Positions 37,238 through 47,587 of a stretch of 64,000 nt of DNA are shown in pieces. Positions within the stretch are counted from its first letter, which is position 1, and every line of letters begins with the position of its first letter. The translations under genes were made by a program, and so were the position numbers. The notes beneath the pieces were generated by a model. That model was not told the DNA's origin. It searched no databases and saw only the letters and a list, made by a program, of their open reading frames with translations. The stretch comes from JAKZVK01 sp965261065 (GTDB taxonomy: Bacteria > Acidobacteriota > Terriglobia > Bryobacterales > UBA6623): NCBI GenBank assembly GCA_965261065.1, contig OZ253444.1:4712001-4776000 (forward strand), written 5' to 3'.

Positions 37238-38268
37238 CTAGTCAGCTCGACGTGCCATTTTGTTCGCAAAGATGCTTAGCAGGCCCCCCAGCATTACGTA
37301 CCCGAGAAAAACTTCAGCGATTGCCACCAGCTGGCCGGGAGCCGATACAGGAAGTACATCACCGTAACCCAGCGTCGTGAAAGTCACAACACTGTAGTAG
37401 ACCGAAGAGAGGGCAGTAGGATGGTTGCCCCAATCGACTTCTACGATCTCGAAAGCGGCCGCAAAGACTAGGATGATGAGTCCTATGCAACCGGCCCATC
37501 GACTGATGCTACGTCCGCAGTCCGATGTGGCCCACCAGATCCAATAGACGATCGAGTTGCCCCTGCTGTAGTTGCGAAACTCGTGAAGGTAGTTCTGATC
37601 TGCAATGGTGCGGCGTGCCAAGTACCCTCCGCGGAAGTCCGCGTCTCGCACGTCGGCGCCAATCCAATCAGCTTCCACATAGCCGCCGATGGCGCTCAGC
37701 CGTGAGCACCGCAGATCACACTCTCCGAACCGCGCCCGGGCCACGCTGGCATTGGTAAGGTCTGCCCCTCGGAGGTCCGCACGGCAAAGGTCAGCGTCCG
37801 TCAAGTCAACGTCACAAAGCCTCGCTTCCTGCAGGCAGACTGCCCGAAGGTCGGCATGATCCAGGGTGGAGCGCGATAGGGTTGCCCCTTTCAGATTGCT
37901 GCCAAAGAGGATTGCCCGACTGAAGTTGACCCCCCCCCGAATTCGGCTCCTACCGCCTCACACTCTGATAGATCGGCTCCGGCAAGGTTGGCACCAAGAA
38001 ACTGTGCATTGTGAAGAGTAGTTCCAGACAGGTTCGCACCTGCGAGGTTAGCTCCCAAGAGATCTGCGTTGGAAAGATCCGAGCCGCTTAGGTCCACTCC
38101 CGCCAGGTCTCGTCCCGAGAGCCGGGCGCCGCGTAAGTCTTGCCCCGATGGTACTGCCATTGTCGGGTGACAGGAGGGATCCGGCTCTCCCACTGACACA
38201 TCCGGCCGGGAATCTATTGAAAGCTTGGTTTCAGGTTGACTGGGCAGCGTGTCCGAATCATGGCCCAT
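37238..38268 (-). pseudogene. Pentapeptide-repeat K+ channel-like protein, frameshifted in a G9 tract
   Basis: Read from 38268, the protein starts with a polar leader, then pentapeptide repeats (DLRGARLSGRDLAGVDLSGS, NADLLGANLAGANLSGTTLH). At a run of nine G (37930-37938, minus-strand sense) the frame is lost after AVGAEFGGG. In another frame the repeats go on (VNFSRAILFGSNLKGATL, DLTDADLCRADLRGADLTNA), followed by two transmembrane helices around a pore with the K+ filter TFTTLGYGDVLP (near 37330-37370) and a last helix (VFLGYVMLGGLLSIFA). A tract of 7 or 10 G would make one protein of about 340 residues. It is the middle gene of the HDOD-GGDEF/channel/HDOD set. Confidence 0.8.
37930..37938. 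repeat. Nine-base homopolymer (C9/G9) inside the channel gene
   Basis: Slippage by one or two bases switches the downstream channel domain in or out of frame: 7 or 10 bases restore it. This is either a contingency (phase-variable) tract or a sequencing error. Confidence 0.6.
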
Positions 38269-38424
38269 TCCGACGTTACCTCGACTGACCTAGGATCCGA
38301 GTCCTCAAGCAACGGGATCTAGAAACTAAATCCAGGGCTGCCCCGGCCGTGACAAAACGCCACTCTCTTCCAGCCAGGTAGCGGAAGCCCTCTCCAGTAG
38401 AATCGGCTACAGGCCGCAGGGATT

Positions 38425-39967
38425 CTAGCCTATGTCCCTCACGAGCGGGCCGTCGACGCAAGCGAATCGGAGTCGAGCTTCGCAGCGGTTTCGCCCATTC
38501 TGCTTGGCTTGATAGAGGCGCTCGTCCGCCGCTTTGATCAACGCCTGGCCATCCGCTTGCGAGTTGACGCTCTCGAGAATCGCGCCGCCGATGCTGACGG
38601 TCACCCGCAGGGTCTTCCCCTCGAACTCCACCGCCGTTTCTTCGATCTTTTTTCGCACTCGTTCCGCCAGGGTTTTGACGGCAACCGGCTTGGCCGATGG
38701 CATCAGCACACAGAACTCCTCTCCCCCATAGCGCGCCGGCAACTCGGATTCACGGCAAACCGACTCCATCGCCTTCCCCACAGCCTTGAGGACTTCATCG
38801 CCGGCCAAGTGCCCGTGAGTATCATTGAATTGCTTAAAGCGATCGACGTCGATCAGCAGCAACCCGAGGACGCCTGGTACTCGACCGGTCATGCGGCGAA
38901 CGAGGCATTGCGCCAGCGCCTCATCAAAGCTGGCGCGGTTGGCAATGCCCGTCAACTGATCGGTCTGCGCTTTCGTGCGCCACTGTTGATTGCTGGACTC
39001 CAGTTGGCTTGCTCTCTCTTCGGCCTGGTGCGCTTGGACGGCCACACTGAGGCTCGCGTGGAGCAGCCGGACCTGAGCTTGCTGCAGGATCGAGGTCATG
39101 TCGAGCGAGTCGCCGAGCTTGACGTCGAAGATTTCCGCGGTGTGCAGCACCTCCTTTTCGACCTCCAGCAGGAACTCGTCGAGTGCCTCGCCCTCGAGTC
39201 CGGCCGGGCCCGCCTTCACACGCAGGGCATCCAGAGCGGCGATTCTATCATCGCCGCAGACGAGTTCTTCGCATGCCGCCGCGAATCGCATGATGGGGGC
39301 GAGGCGGGCGACGCTTTCGTCAGACTCGTCCGGGTCCCGGCGGATGCTCGCGATGATCGCCCGCGTCAGGATGGGCATGCCCCAGCTCTCCAACAGGACA
39401 AGGCCGACTTCGTCGCTATCGCATCCAAGAATGCTGCGCTCCAAATCCGCGGAAGGCCATGACCCTTTCGCGGCCTCGATCACCTGGTCGTATTCGGTGC
39501 CGGCGCACTCGGCGAGGACAAGCTGGCCGATCCGCGAGAGCAGGCCCGCTAGGAAGGCTTCGTCGCTCAGGTAGCGCTGCCGACGAGCGGCGCGCGCGCG
39601 CGCTGAGGAAGCGCATACCAGGCTGCGCTTCCAATACTGGTCGTAGTCGAACCCGCCCTTTCGATGCCCGCCCAGGGCAGTGGCCAGCGAGAAGCTCAAG
39701 GACATCAGCCGAACCGTTTTCAGCCCGAGGATCATGCACGCCCGGTTTAGAGCCGTGACCTCTCTCCCAACTCCAAACAGCGCGGAGTTCGAGACTTTGA
39801 GAATCTTGACCGCCAGCGCGGGGTCGCGCGAGATGGTGGCGGCGAGGTCGTCGATCGTGACGTCTTCGTTCTCGGTCAGCCGGAGCAACTCGATGGCGAC
39901 GCCGGGGGGGAGAGGGAAGGTTATCCGCGCCCTTGAGAATGGCGGGAAGCTCAAGCGTAGTGGTCAT
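38425..39967 (-). CDS. HDOD-GGDEF diguanylate cyclase (N-terminal frameshift)
   Basis: An HDOD domain (LAATISRDPALAVKILKVSN, CMILGLKTVRLMSLSFSLAT) is followed by a helical linker and a GGDEF domain that makes cyclic di-GMP: DQLTGIANRASFDEAL, LLIDVDRFKQFNDTHGHLAG and the active-site GGEEF in LPARYGGEEFCVLMP. The allosteric I-site position has RESE, not RxxD, so product inhibition may be weak. The natural start is probably ATG 39967 (TTTLELPAILKGADNLPS); a run of seven C/G at 39904-39910 shifts the frame before the HDOD domain, while six would be in frame. As given, a TTG at 39954 in the HDOD frame could also serve. It heads the operon of channel and HDOD genes. Confidence 0.8.
39904..39910. 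repeat. Seven-base G run near the start of the HDOD-GGDEF gene
   Basis: On the minus strand the run ccccccc separates ...NLPS from PPGVAIELLRL. Six bases would keep both in one frame. Same interpretation choices as for the tract at 37930. Confidence 0.55.
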
Positions 39968-40397
39968 GGGTTCTACGGGCCGACAGCCCACAGGAACCAT
40001 ATCGGCGGATTCTGCGGGGGGCCCGAATTAGCCAACTGTACAGGAGGCGGCTCCCGCCACGATCGCGCTCCTTTCGGCCGCAAGAAATGCCGGTCACTCG
40101 AAGCCCCCCCACGGATGACACGAATAGTTCCGCGACCGCGGGCAGGACTAAGTCTCACACGACAAAGGACTTAGGGTCTTCCTGTACGATACCCATTGAT
40201 ATATCTCGATCGCACTCGCTTACGCCCACTGAAGCGCGCCAGAACGTCGTCGGAGAGTCGCAAACCATCGTGGGACAGACTGTCCCTATCGTAAATTCAG
40301 TACGCGTTGAAAAGATTGAACTTAACAATGCCTCGATGGCGGAAGCACCACCCATTCGTTGCTTCGGGCCGCTAACTCTGGAACCTGAGCAGCTCCT
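39968..40397. other. Intergenic stretch, nothing recognised
   Basis: About 430 bases between the HDOD-GGDEF start and the phosphorylase stop. Open frames on both strands have no recognisable motif. A promoter for the signalling operon should lie near 39970-40060. Confidence 0.45.
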
Positions 40398-41233
40398 TCA
40401 AGCCCGTGTCCATCTGGGCAGCTTCCTCTCCTCAGGGCCTTCCCCTTCAAGACAGTGCAGGCCGGCCCGGCACACCGCTTGAAGGAGTCGAAGCCCGTCT
40501 TCCTGTGAGCCTTTGTTGAAGTCCTCTCCTTCAAGGTCGACAGCATTCGTCACATGAGCGACCACTCCCACCGTACCCCGGCGAGCCTCGGCAAACGCGA
40601 AAAGGGAAGCCGCTTGCATCTCGACAGCTAGCACGCCGCCCCGCGCGTGTCGGTTGAGCTGCTGCTCCGTCTCGCGGTAGGGCGCATCGGTAGTCCAGAC
40701 CTGACCTGGCCTGACCGGGAGGTCGAGTTGCTTGAGTTCCCGGACGAGGAATTCAACCGGTTCTGCGGGAGCATCAACGGTTGGCGCAGGCTTTAAGTAG
40801 TGGTACGAGGTGCCTTCATCGCGCACGGCGCTTGTCGCAACTACCAACGACGGAACGGCCAGGCTGGGTTGGACTCTGCCTGCCGTGGTGAGGCCGAGCA
40901 CCACTCGCGCGCCCGACGCGAAGAGCTGTTCTGCAATCAAAACCGCGTACGAACCGCCGATCGTACGCGGGATCACGCCGCATCGGGTGCCATCCACTTC
41001 CAACTCAAACACGGTTGTGTGAAAGCAAGCCACGCCAGGCACGGAGCCACGAGCTTCTGCTCCAGCAGCCAGTCGGTCAAGTCGCCATCAAACTCGAGCA
41101 CGCAGACGGCGGGAACGGGATTGGCCTTGAGCCCACGCTCCTCACGCACGGAGGCAATTAGGCTGTCGGGTGAAAACGCGCTCGGCTGGTGTAGGAAATG
41201 GTTTAGGAGCGGAATCCTTGACTTATGTGACAT
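40398..41233 (-). pseudogene. Nucleoside phosphorylase (uridine phosphorylase-like), frameshifted
   Basis: A PNP/UDP-family phosphorylase of about 278 residues if repaired. The first frame, from ATG 41233, gives SHKSRIPLLNHFLHQPSAFS and VPAVCVLEFDGDLTDWLLEQ. Near 41030-41045 the frame changes, and the second continues with ACFHTTVFELEVDGTRCGVI, GARVVLGLTTAGRVQPSL, SAVRDEGTSYHYLKPA and the substrate-binding VLAVEMQAASLFAFAEAR (the EMQ/E-ME motif). The phosphate and base contacts are therefore present. One base is gained or lost. The enzyme would cleave purine or pyrimidine nucleosides with phosphate. Confidence 0.75.
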
Positions 41234-41640
41234 TAGGCTGTCGTGGTGTCCAAACACGCGAACCTGTTCTCTTGTTGGAAGTCTGGGCTCGCACGAGAGA
41301 CGTTTGATCGGGTCGCCGCCGTGTCAACCAGCACTCCATGCAGCAGGTTCTGGATCCGTTCCGGTCCGTTCTCGTCGTCCTGGCGGGGTGCGTCAACCAG
41401 CTGCAACCGTAACACTTCTTCCTAGCTTCCATGCTCTTGGGTGCCGAGAAGCAACCGCCCCTGCCGAGGCCTCCGAGCTTTGGTCTCAACACATGGCGTT
41501 CTCGGCCTGCACAAGGCCCCTGATGTAGCCGTGCGTAAAGCTGGGCTCCGCGTCAGGGGCATTGTCAAGTTAACTCGTAGACGAAAGTCGCAGTCCCGTA
41601 CAAGGTCTCCCAGCCACGACATCTATCGGAATGAGCCGAT
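41234..41640. other. Unassigned stretch next to the ISKra4 remnant
   Basis: A minus-strand frame near 41233-41430 (LRLQLVDAPRQDDENGPERI, QNLLHGVLVDTAATRSN) looks protein-like and runs toward the phosphorylase start, but no family was recognised and it has no clear start. The rest shows no gene. Confidence 0.35.
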
Positions 41641-41653
41641 GGAATTTTTGGAC

Positions 41654-41677
41654 GGCACGGGAAGCCACTCCCGTGCC
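41654..41677. repeat. Perfect 9-bp stem-loop (REP-like)
   Basis: GGCACGGGA-AGCCAC-TCCCGTGCC. There is no T-run on the 3' side in either direction, so it is not a standard intrinsic terminator. It lies just beyond the truncated end of the ISKra4 transposase and may be a REP-type hairpin. Confidence 0.5.
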
Positions 41678-41759
41678 CCGAGACCGGCATCTGGCCAAGC
41701 CGAGTCGCCATTCCTTGCCCGCCGAACCCGGCCTTGCAGCCCAGGATTCCTGTTATCTC

Positions 41760-42792
41760 CGGCGAGATGACATTCGCCGCTTCGCTCGCCAGCCGACGAG
41801 CCAGATCGGGCTGCGGCGCAGCGATACCTCGGAGTTCCGCAACCAACCCCTCGATCTGGCCCTGATCGAGTTGGCGTAGCCGTTTCTTCGCCCAGCGCCG
41901 CCGGCCTGGCTCGTCGTCGGGCCACAGCGGCGCCGCCAACTCCCACAGATGCTGGCGGGCATGGTAGAGGTCGACGATCTCGATGGCGCCGGCGAAGTAT
42001 GGATGGGAGAGGTTCCAGATTCAGGCGGCTCCGTCGCCGATCACCACCTTGTTGTTCGCCCGCCCCCAGCCGCGCTCCCAGGCCTGCTGCCAGAGGCGCC
42101 GCCTAGACTGCTCGGCGCCCTCGATCGCTCCCGCTATAGCTCGTCGACGCTTCCTCACGCACCGGCCGTCCGTCTTGCTCGCACTCCGGTTGCGTGAACA
42201 TACAGCCGAGCTTGACCTCCCGCGTGCGGGCGCGCTCGCTGTCGTTCTTGCCGGCTCGTCCCGCGGTCTTGGCCGCCACCATCGGCACCCCGGTGCCGTC
42301 CATCTCGATGTAGAGAACGGGAATGTCGGCGCCGGCCCCCTGGAGCAGCGGCAGTTGCACCGCCCGTTGGATCTGTTGTTGTTCGCGGGCGGCGAGGTCG
42401 ACCCCGATCGCCTCGGCCCCGCGCTCGACGGCTTTGGCGGTGACGTCCAGACCGGCTAACGGCTGCAGTTGCGCGCGCCTGCTTTCGAACGACGACTCGC
42501 TGCCCACCGGCGCGATCCTGCGGCGCACCCCGGGGGAGTAGTGCGTATTTTCGACGTCGAGTTCGCGGTCGAAGGGGAGCTGTCCCTGGTGGCAAGCCGG
42601 GCAGAGGTAATAGGACCGTTCGATCTCGACCGCGCCGAGCACGGTCAGCAGGATCTTGGGCGCGGCCTCCACGGGCGCCGTGAGCAGTTGCTCGAGCAAC
42701 GTCGCGCCGGCGTGGTGCAGCGCGGCTCGGGTGGCCGTCTCCAGCGCTTCGAGGTCCCAGCGCTGATGCTTGCGCCGGGCGGCGAAGATCAC
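41760..42792 (-). pseudogene. ISKra4-family transposase, decayed
   Basis: The N-terminal part from GTG 42792 carries the zinc-finger-like YYLCPACHQGQLPFDREL, the ADIPVLYIEMDGTGVPMVAA catalytic region and EVKLGCMFTQPE. One extra G in tatagcggg near 42133 shifts the frame (expected SYSGAIEGAEQS). Further on, GRANNKVVIGDGAA is followed by TGA where family members have W (GDGAAWIWNL). IVDLYHARQHLWELAAPLWP continues, but the C-terminus is lost after ASEAANVIS (near 41760). A DUF6788 gene is directly upstream, as in the IS4-like element. Confidence 0.75.
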
Positions 42793-42806
42793 CCTCAGTA
42801 ACTGTT

Positions 42807-43223
42807 CTACTTCTTGGACAACTTCTTGTTGGATCGCCGCGGCCGTTTTTTTTCCCGCGGCGTGAGGGACGCCGCTGGTTCCTGCTCTTGCCCGACGGGA
42901 CGCAAGCGGCAGATCTTCTCGTTGACTTCGACAAAGCTACGGCAGAGTTCCCGGAACTTGTGGTGTGCGGCGACTTCGCGCTGGGCTTTGTGCAAGGCGG
43001 CGGGCGAGGAGAAGGATTCCGAGACGTATTTGCCGTTGACATAGCGTGTCAAGCGGTAGTTAGGGCCATGAGGCGGGCTGTCAGGCTGGGCGCAACGGCA
43101 GCCGGGTTTGCCACAACGTCGAGTGAGGGTGGTGATGGAGCCGCGGCGCTGATCGCCGAGTTGGGAGATCTGTTGCAGCAGCTGCGCTTTTTGCTTTTCC
43201 AGAGCGGGCAGAGTGTCGGGCAT
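42807..43223 (-). CDS. DUF6788 protein upstream of ISKra4 transposase
   Basis: A 138-residue protein with an N-terminal coiled coil (TLPALEKQKAQLLQQISQLG), the Cys-rich motif RRCGKPGCRCAQPDSPPHG (residues about 36-54), a strand segment YRLTRYVNGKYVSESF and a basic tail (KKRPRRSNKKLSKK). It shares the CGKPxCRCA motif and gene position with the protein at 12570-12911, although the transposases that follow belong to different families. The start at ATG 43223 is better than the upstream TTG-type starts. It has no stop or shift, unlike its transposase. Confidence 0.75.
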   Translation of the reverse strand: MPDTLPALEKQKAQLLQQISQLGDQRRGSITTLTRRCGKPGCRCAQPDSPPHGPNYRLTRYVNGKYVSESFSSPAALHKAQREVAAHHKFRELCRSFVEVNEKICRLRPVGQEQEPAASLTPREKKRPRRSNKKLSKK

Positions 43224-43646
43224 GGGGACATCTCTTTCTGAACCTTGTACAATGTTCAGAAACAGTATACCCCCAAACCTCTCGATCAACAAGCACCTTC
43301 ATGTCGCGCCCCCCAAGATCTTTGAGCGCTTGACAAAGTGCAACCAAGGGGCGTACACGGGAAGAGTTCTCAGGTCTGTAGATTTGGGCAAGGGCCCCCA
43401 TTCCTCATGGGTGCCATAGCCCAGAGGAGCATATAGCCCCAACAGTCGATTCTGTTCGACACTTCGCCGGACGGCAATGGAAAGGGGCTAACACTGGGGC
43501 ACCAGAGCAAGTGTGAGCTGACGGAGCAAGTTCTCCTAGTGGTCCAGCTCAGAACCAGAAGGTAGCTTTCAACGGCCCCTGCGCCCTCTCTCTTCGCGGC
43601 CGTCTCGCAGGAAAGCCGCCGTTTACGGCTTCAACGAGGTGTCGCG
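43224..43646. other. Gene-free stretch
   Basis: About 420 bases right of the DUF6788 gene. It should contain the right end of the ISKra4 element, but no inverted repeat partner was found because the left end is lost. No gene was recognised. Confidence 0.45.
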
Positions 43647-44480
43647 GTGCGACACCTTTGCCTCAGTACGATCCCTCTAACGTTAGTTTGTCTGCTTGCC
43701 TCAGCGCAAGTTCCGACCCCTGCTGACAAGGGCCAACTTTCGCGAGAGCAAGCCCAGAAGGCTGCTGAAAAGCAGGCGGCTTCCGGTTTCGACATACGGC
43801 AGCGACAGCGGGCGCACACCTCGCAGGCCGAGCAGGGATTGAAGGCCCAGGACCGGGCACTGGTTCGACAACGGAAAGCGAAGCTGTAAGCCTACCGGGC
43901 GTCGGTTACGGCTGAAGGCGTGGCCCAATCCTTAACACAGGCTGATATTGTTCAGCAAAGCTCGCCCCGCGGGCGTGTCGGGAACCGCGCAGTACAGCCC
44001 GCGCGGCCATCAGCAACCAGAGGTCGAGCATGGAACCTCCGATTAAGCATCAATTCGTTCGGGTTGCCGAAGTCGCTGTCCAATGCGGTCGAACCTCTCA
44101 GGGCCCCCGCGACGGACAATCCGGTCGAGGTCGCCAAGGGTTTTCTTCGAACCCGCGAGGACCTGTTCAGGTTGAGTGACGGAGACCTCGAAGGCCCGAG
44201 GCTGGTCAGCAAAGACGCCTCTTCTAGTGGCCTCGTATTCCTCCATTTCACTCAATCGGTAGGCGGCATCGATGTCTACCAAGGCTACGTAAAGGTCACT
44301 CTGAACAAGGCGGGCCAGGTGATCCAAGCAGGTGTGGGAGACATCATTCCACGACTCCAGTTGACCGCCAAACCAGAACTGTCTCCGCGGGACGCGGTGC
44401 AGACAGCCTTCAGGCTGTTAGGTGCCACGTTCGTGCGACCGAGAACCCCTCCAGGTCCAGCAGTATTCTCAACAACTTAG
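43647..44480 (+). pseudogene. N-terminal part of an exported M36 (fungalysin-type) peptidase, with in-frame TAA
   Basis: The protein starts with a signal peptide (LSTIPLTLVCLLASAQVPTP) and a charged helical region. TAA at 43887-43889 interrupts it (RQRKAKL, then AYRASVTAEGVAQSL), and CAA would be the simplest ancestor. The same frame continues to 44480 with an FTP/PepSY-like propeptide: VEVAKGFLRTREDLFRLSDG, LVFLHFTQSVGGIDVYQGYV and ITPRL-like strands to AVQTAFRLLGA. The zinc peptidase domain (HExxH) is absent downstream, so only the propeptide part is left. Confidence 0.6.
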
Positions 44481-44998
44481 CTTCGGGTGTTTCGGCCAGG
44501 CCAGCACCATCTCCACACGATTGTCCTCACGCAACTTAATTCCGTACTGCTTTTGCGGCTCGCGGACCGCCTCTCAGCACTGTTGGCTCCCCGCCTCGTT
44601 GGTCCTTCGGTCCGGGTTCATTGTCGTCCTGTAAGGTGCCCCGCGAACCACCTGGCTGTCGCCGTGACCGTCACCGAATCACCCCGCGACCGAGCGAGCC
44701 CTGTCTACCGCCTGGTGTGAGCTCGTCTGGGAGCCAGCAGAGTGGGCCCTGCTCACCGTGCTGACCCGGAGCCGGAGCGAAGCCCTACCGCGTGCGTTGA
44801 TCCCGTGGCAAACTCTGTAGGCGGTTCGCCCCTTTGTCTCACAGCAAGCCCCCAGCCCCATCCCGGGCAGACCCCAGCTCGACCTCGCCGCCGGATTTCC
44901 TAAGTTTTCAGGCTTATCAGAATCCAGTCTGTGTCGCCATCCGCCGCCGGCGATGTGCCGACCCTACTGGGGACCATTAAGCCTGCTGGCCCCGGTGA
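44481..44998. other. Decayed stretch without recognisable genes
   Basis: About 520 bases between the M36 remnant and the ligase stop. Frames here (for example 44487-44720) have no motif, and are probably degraded peptidase sequence. Confidence 0.4.
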
Positions 44999-46279
44999 TC
45001 AGACCCGCACCCAACGCATCGCCTTGGCCTCAAACCGCGGCAGTTCCCCTCGCTCGACGCAACTCACCGAAAACCGCAATCCGAAAGCCCTGTAAAGCCC
45101 GTCCGCCAGCCGCTTTGTGAGCCTCTCCGTGTTGTCTTCCTTGGCCGAAGGCTCGATCAAAAGACTTATCTCAGCCATTCCCCGTTCCACCTTGATCTCC
45201 ACCCGGAATTCGCCGACGCCCCCATCCGAACGCAGAACCTCTTCCACCGCACTGGGATAAAGATTCGTCCCTCGCACGCATACCATGTCGTCGAGGCGGC
45301 TCAAAATTCCGCCCTCGAGTGCCAGTTCCTCGCTGCCGCATTCACAAGCGGTCGCTTCAGCCCGCCGCACGATATCCCGCGTCCGATAACGAATCACCGG
45401 CGACCCGGTGCGCCCCAGATTCGTCAGCACCAGCTCCCCGGTCCCCGCCGGACCCACCGCCTTCAAGGTCGCTGCGTCAATGACTTCAGGGAAGTAAGCC
45501 TGTTCCATCACATGCAGCACGCCCGGGCGTCGCGGACACGCGTACGACACCGGACCCACCTCCGTCATGCCGTGGTGATCGTAGATCCGCGCGCCGGGCC
45601 ACAGCTTCTCGATCAGCTCGCGGGTCGCCGGAACGCTCCCGCCCGGCTCACCCGCAACGATGATCGCCCGCACTCTTCCGGCTGACAGGTCGATGTTCTC
45701 CTCGACCGCTGTCTCACCCATCCGAATCGCATACGTCGGTGTCGCGCACACCACCGTCGCCTCATTCTCGAGAATCATCCGCAGCCGCCCGGCCGTCCGG
45801 ACGCCACCGCTCGGGATCGCGAGCCGCCCGGCTCGCGTCGCTGCTTCGAACGCCGTCCAAAAGCCAAGGAACGGCCCGAAAGAAAACGGGAAGAACAACC
45901 GGTCTTCGTCGCCCACACCCGCCGCCTCGAAGATGCGGTCCCAACAGTCCAGCATCCACGACCAACTCTCCGGCGTATCAAGCCAGCGAATCGGCGTCGA
46001 GGCGCTCCCACTCGTCTGATGAAAACGGGAGTAGTTCGTCAGCGGATACGTCAGGTTCGACCCATATGGCGGATTCTGATGCTGATCGTCAACCAACTCC
46101 TGCTTCAACGTGAACGGGACGCGCGCCACGAAATCATCGAGCCCGTCCAACTCCGTACTCACCCCGGCCGCGCCCAGCTTCGCCGAGTAAAACCGGTTGC
46201 CTGCGAGTGTCGCCTTGAGAAGTGTTCGCAGTTTATCGAGTTGGACCGACGCAAGCGCCTCACGGTTAAGAGAGCTCAT
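44999..46279 (-). CDS. Phenylacetate-CoA ligase-like adenylate-forming enzyme
   Basis: A 426-residue PaaK-type acyl/aryl adenylating enzyme. The ATP loop is FHQTSGSASTPIRWLDT (near residue 90), the adenine motif IYDHHGMTEVGPVSYACP, and ELVLTNLGRTGSPVIRYRTR with DIVRR gives the ribose-binding region; a smaller C-terminal AMP-binding domain follows (VCVRGTNLYPSAVEEVLRS). It activates a carboxylic acid as an acyl-AMP and probably transfers it to CoA or a carrier; the acid is unknown. Its start is 3 bases from the stop of the flavoprotein gene upstream (46283), so both belong to one operon with the radical SAM gene. Confidence 0.85.
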   Translation of the reverse strand: MSSLNREALASVQLDKLRTLLKATLAGNRFYSAKLGAAGVSTELDGLDDFVARVPFTLKQELVDDQHQNPPYGSNLTYPLTNYSRFHQTSGSASTPIRWLDTPESWSWMLDCWDRIFEAAGVGDEDRLFFPFSFGPFLGFWTAFEAATRAGRLAIPSGGVRTAGRLRMILENEATVVCATPTYAIRMGETAVEENIDLSAGRVRAIIVAGEPGGSVPATRELIEKLWPGARIYDHHGMTEVGPVSYACPRRPGVLHVMEQAYFPEVIDAATLKAVGPAGTGELVLTNLGRTGSPVIRYRTRDIVRRAEATACECGSEELALEGGILSRLDDMVCVRGTNLYPSAVEEVLRSDGGVGEFRVEIKVERGMAEISLLIEPSAKEDNTERLTKRLADGLYRAFGLRFSVSCVERGELPRFEAKAMRWVRV

Positions 46280-46282
46280 CTC

Positions 46283-47572
46283 TTATGAAACGCTCACTTC
46301 GGAGGTCACTATAGGCTCCCTGCCGGTCTCAACCAGGGGCCCACCGTGCGGCAACGCCTCGGGAACGTCAGCAAACTCCGCCACCGCTCTAAACAACGGC
46401 TCAAAATCGCGCGAAAGATTGCCAATCAAGCAATCCGTCAAGTCAGGCCCTAGCTCCGGGTGTTCTTTCAGCAGCTTCGCAAAACTGAAATCCCGATCGT
46501 AGAACGCATACACGAGCCGCCGCATTGCCTCGATCCCGCTGCGCATTTCCTCGCTGTACACCGTGAACCGCGACGCTGAAACATCTCTCGCCGTCAGCGC
46601 CTCGTCCACCGCTTGCCCTGCTAACTCGCCGCTACGCAGCGCAAAAAAAAGCCCCGAAGAAAACACCGGATCCAAGAACCCAAACGCATCCCCGGCCAGA
46701 ACCAAGCCGTCCGCCGCGCAGTATCGCGAGCGATACGAGAACTCTCCCGTCACCCGAAAGGGCTCGGTGCGTTCACCGGGCGCCAGGTGCCCTCGAACCC
46801 AGGCGTTTTCGCCAAGCTCGCGAAGAAATATCCCCTCCAGATCGCGCGTGCCTCGATACAGATAATCCTTTTCCGCCACGATCCCCACGCTCACCGAGTC
46901 TCGCGGCAGCGGGATATACCAGAACCAACCCCGCTCCGGCACCGACGCTATCGTCGTTGCGCCTGCGTCCAATCCCGGGTCCCGTACCGCGCCCGTATAG
47001 TAGGTCCAAATCGCAATCTTGTTCAGCTTCGCATCGCGGATCCGCCAGCCGTTGCGCAGCATCGACAGCGAATCGCGGCCCGTCGCATCAATCGTCATCG
47101 GCGCGCGGAACTCCAGCTTCCGGCCGTCCTTCGTTACTGCCTCCACGCCCACCGTCACCCCGCCGTCTTGAATGGTGTTGGTGACAGTGGTTTCTTCCCG
47201 TACCTCCGCCCCCTTCTCCCGCGCGTTTTCCATCAGCATCTGGTCGAACTCACTCCGTAGGACCTGCCAGGTGCAGGACGCTTCATGCTTCATGTGGTCA
47301 GAGAAATAGAACGGCTGCGATTGTTGCCCGCTCCGACTCACGAACTGTACGCTGTACTTGCTCGGGAAGTGCGACTTCTTCAACCGCTCGATCACCCCGA
47401 TGCGCTGCAGCGAAAAGTACGTGTAGGGAATCAGCGACTCGCCGATGTGATAGCGCGGAAACTTTTCGCGCTCCAGCACCAGCGTCCGCCGGCCTTTCAT
47501 CGCCAGCACCGCCGCCGCCGCCGAGCCCGCCGGACCGGCTCCAATGACGATCGCGTCGTAGTGGGTATTCAC
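46283..47572 (-). CDS. FAD-dependent halogenase-like oxidoreductase
   Basis: A 429-residue flavoprotein of the geranylgeranyl reductase/flavin-dependent halogenase group. The FAD motif YDAIVIGAGPAGSAAAAVLA is at the N-terminus, HIGESLIPYTYFSLQRIGV follows, and the second FAD motif is LVLAGDAFGFLDPVFSSGL. ERGWFWYIPLPRDSVSVGI carries the WxWxIP motif linked to flavin halogenases. A lysine equivalent to the halogenase catalytic one could not be placed, so it may instead hydroxylate or desaturate its substrate. The ligase gene is 3 bases downstream and the radical SAM gene about 15 bases upstream. Confidence 0.8.
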   Translation of the reverse strand: MNTHYDAIVIGAGPAGSAAAAVLAMKGRRTLVLEREKFPRYHIGESLIPYTYFSLQRIGVIERLKKSHFPSKYSVQFVSRSGQQSQPFYFSDHMKHEASCTWQVLRSEFDQMLMENAREKGAEVREETTVTNTIQDGGVTVGVEAVTKDGRKLEFRAPMTIDATGRDSLSMLRNGWRIRDAKLNKIAIWTYYTGAVRDPGLDAGATTIASVPERGWFWYIPLPRDSVSVGIVAEKDYLYRGTRDLEGIFLRELGENAWVRGHLAPGERTEPFRVTGEFSYRSRYCAADGLVLAGDAFGFLDPVFSSGLFFALRSGELAGQAVDEALTARDVSASRFTVYSEEMRSGIEAMRRLVYAFYDRDFSFAKLLKEHPELGPDLTDCLIGNLSRDFEPLFRAVAEFADVPEALPHGGPLVETGREPIVTSEVSVS

Positions 47573-47587
47573 AGCTCTCTCGATCGC

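Noticed and set aside
41654..41677. Hairpin as a Rho-independent terminator
   Set aside because: No U-tract follows the stem in either direction; the adjacent run gives A on the strand where it would be needed.
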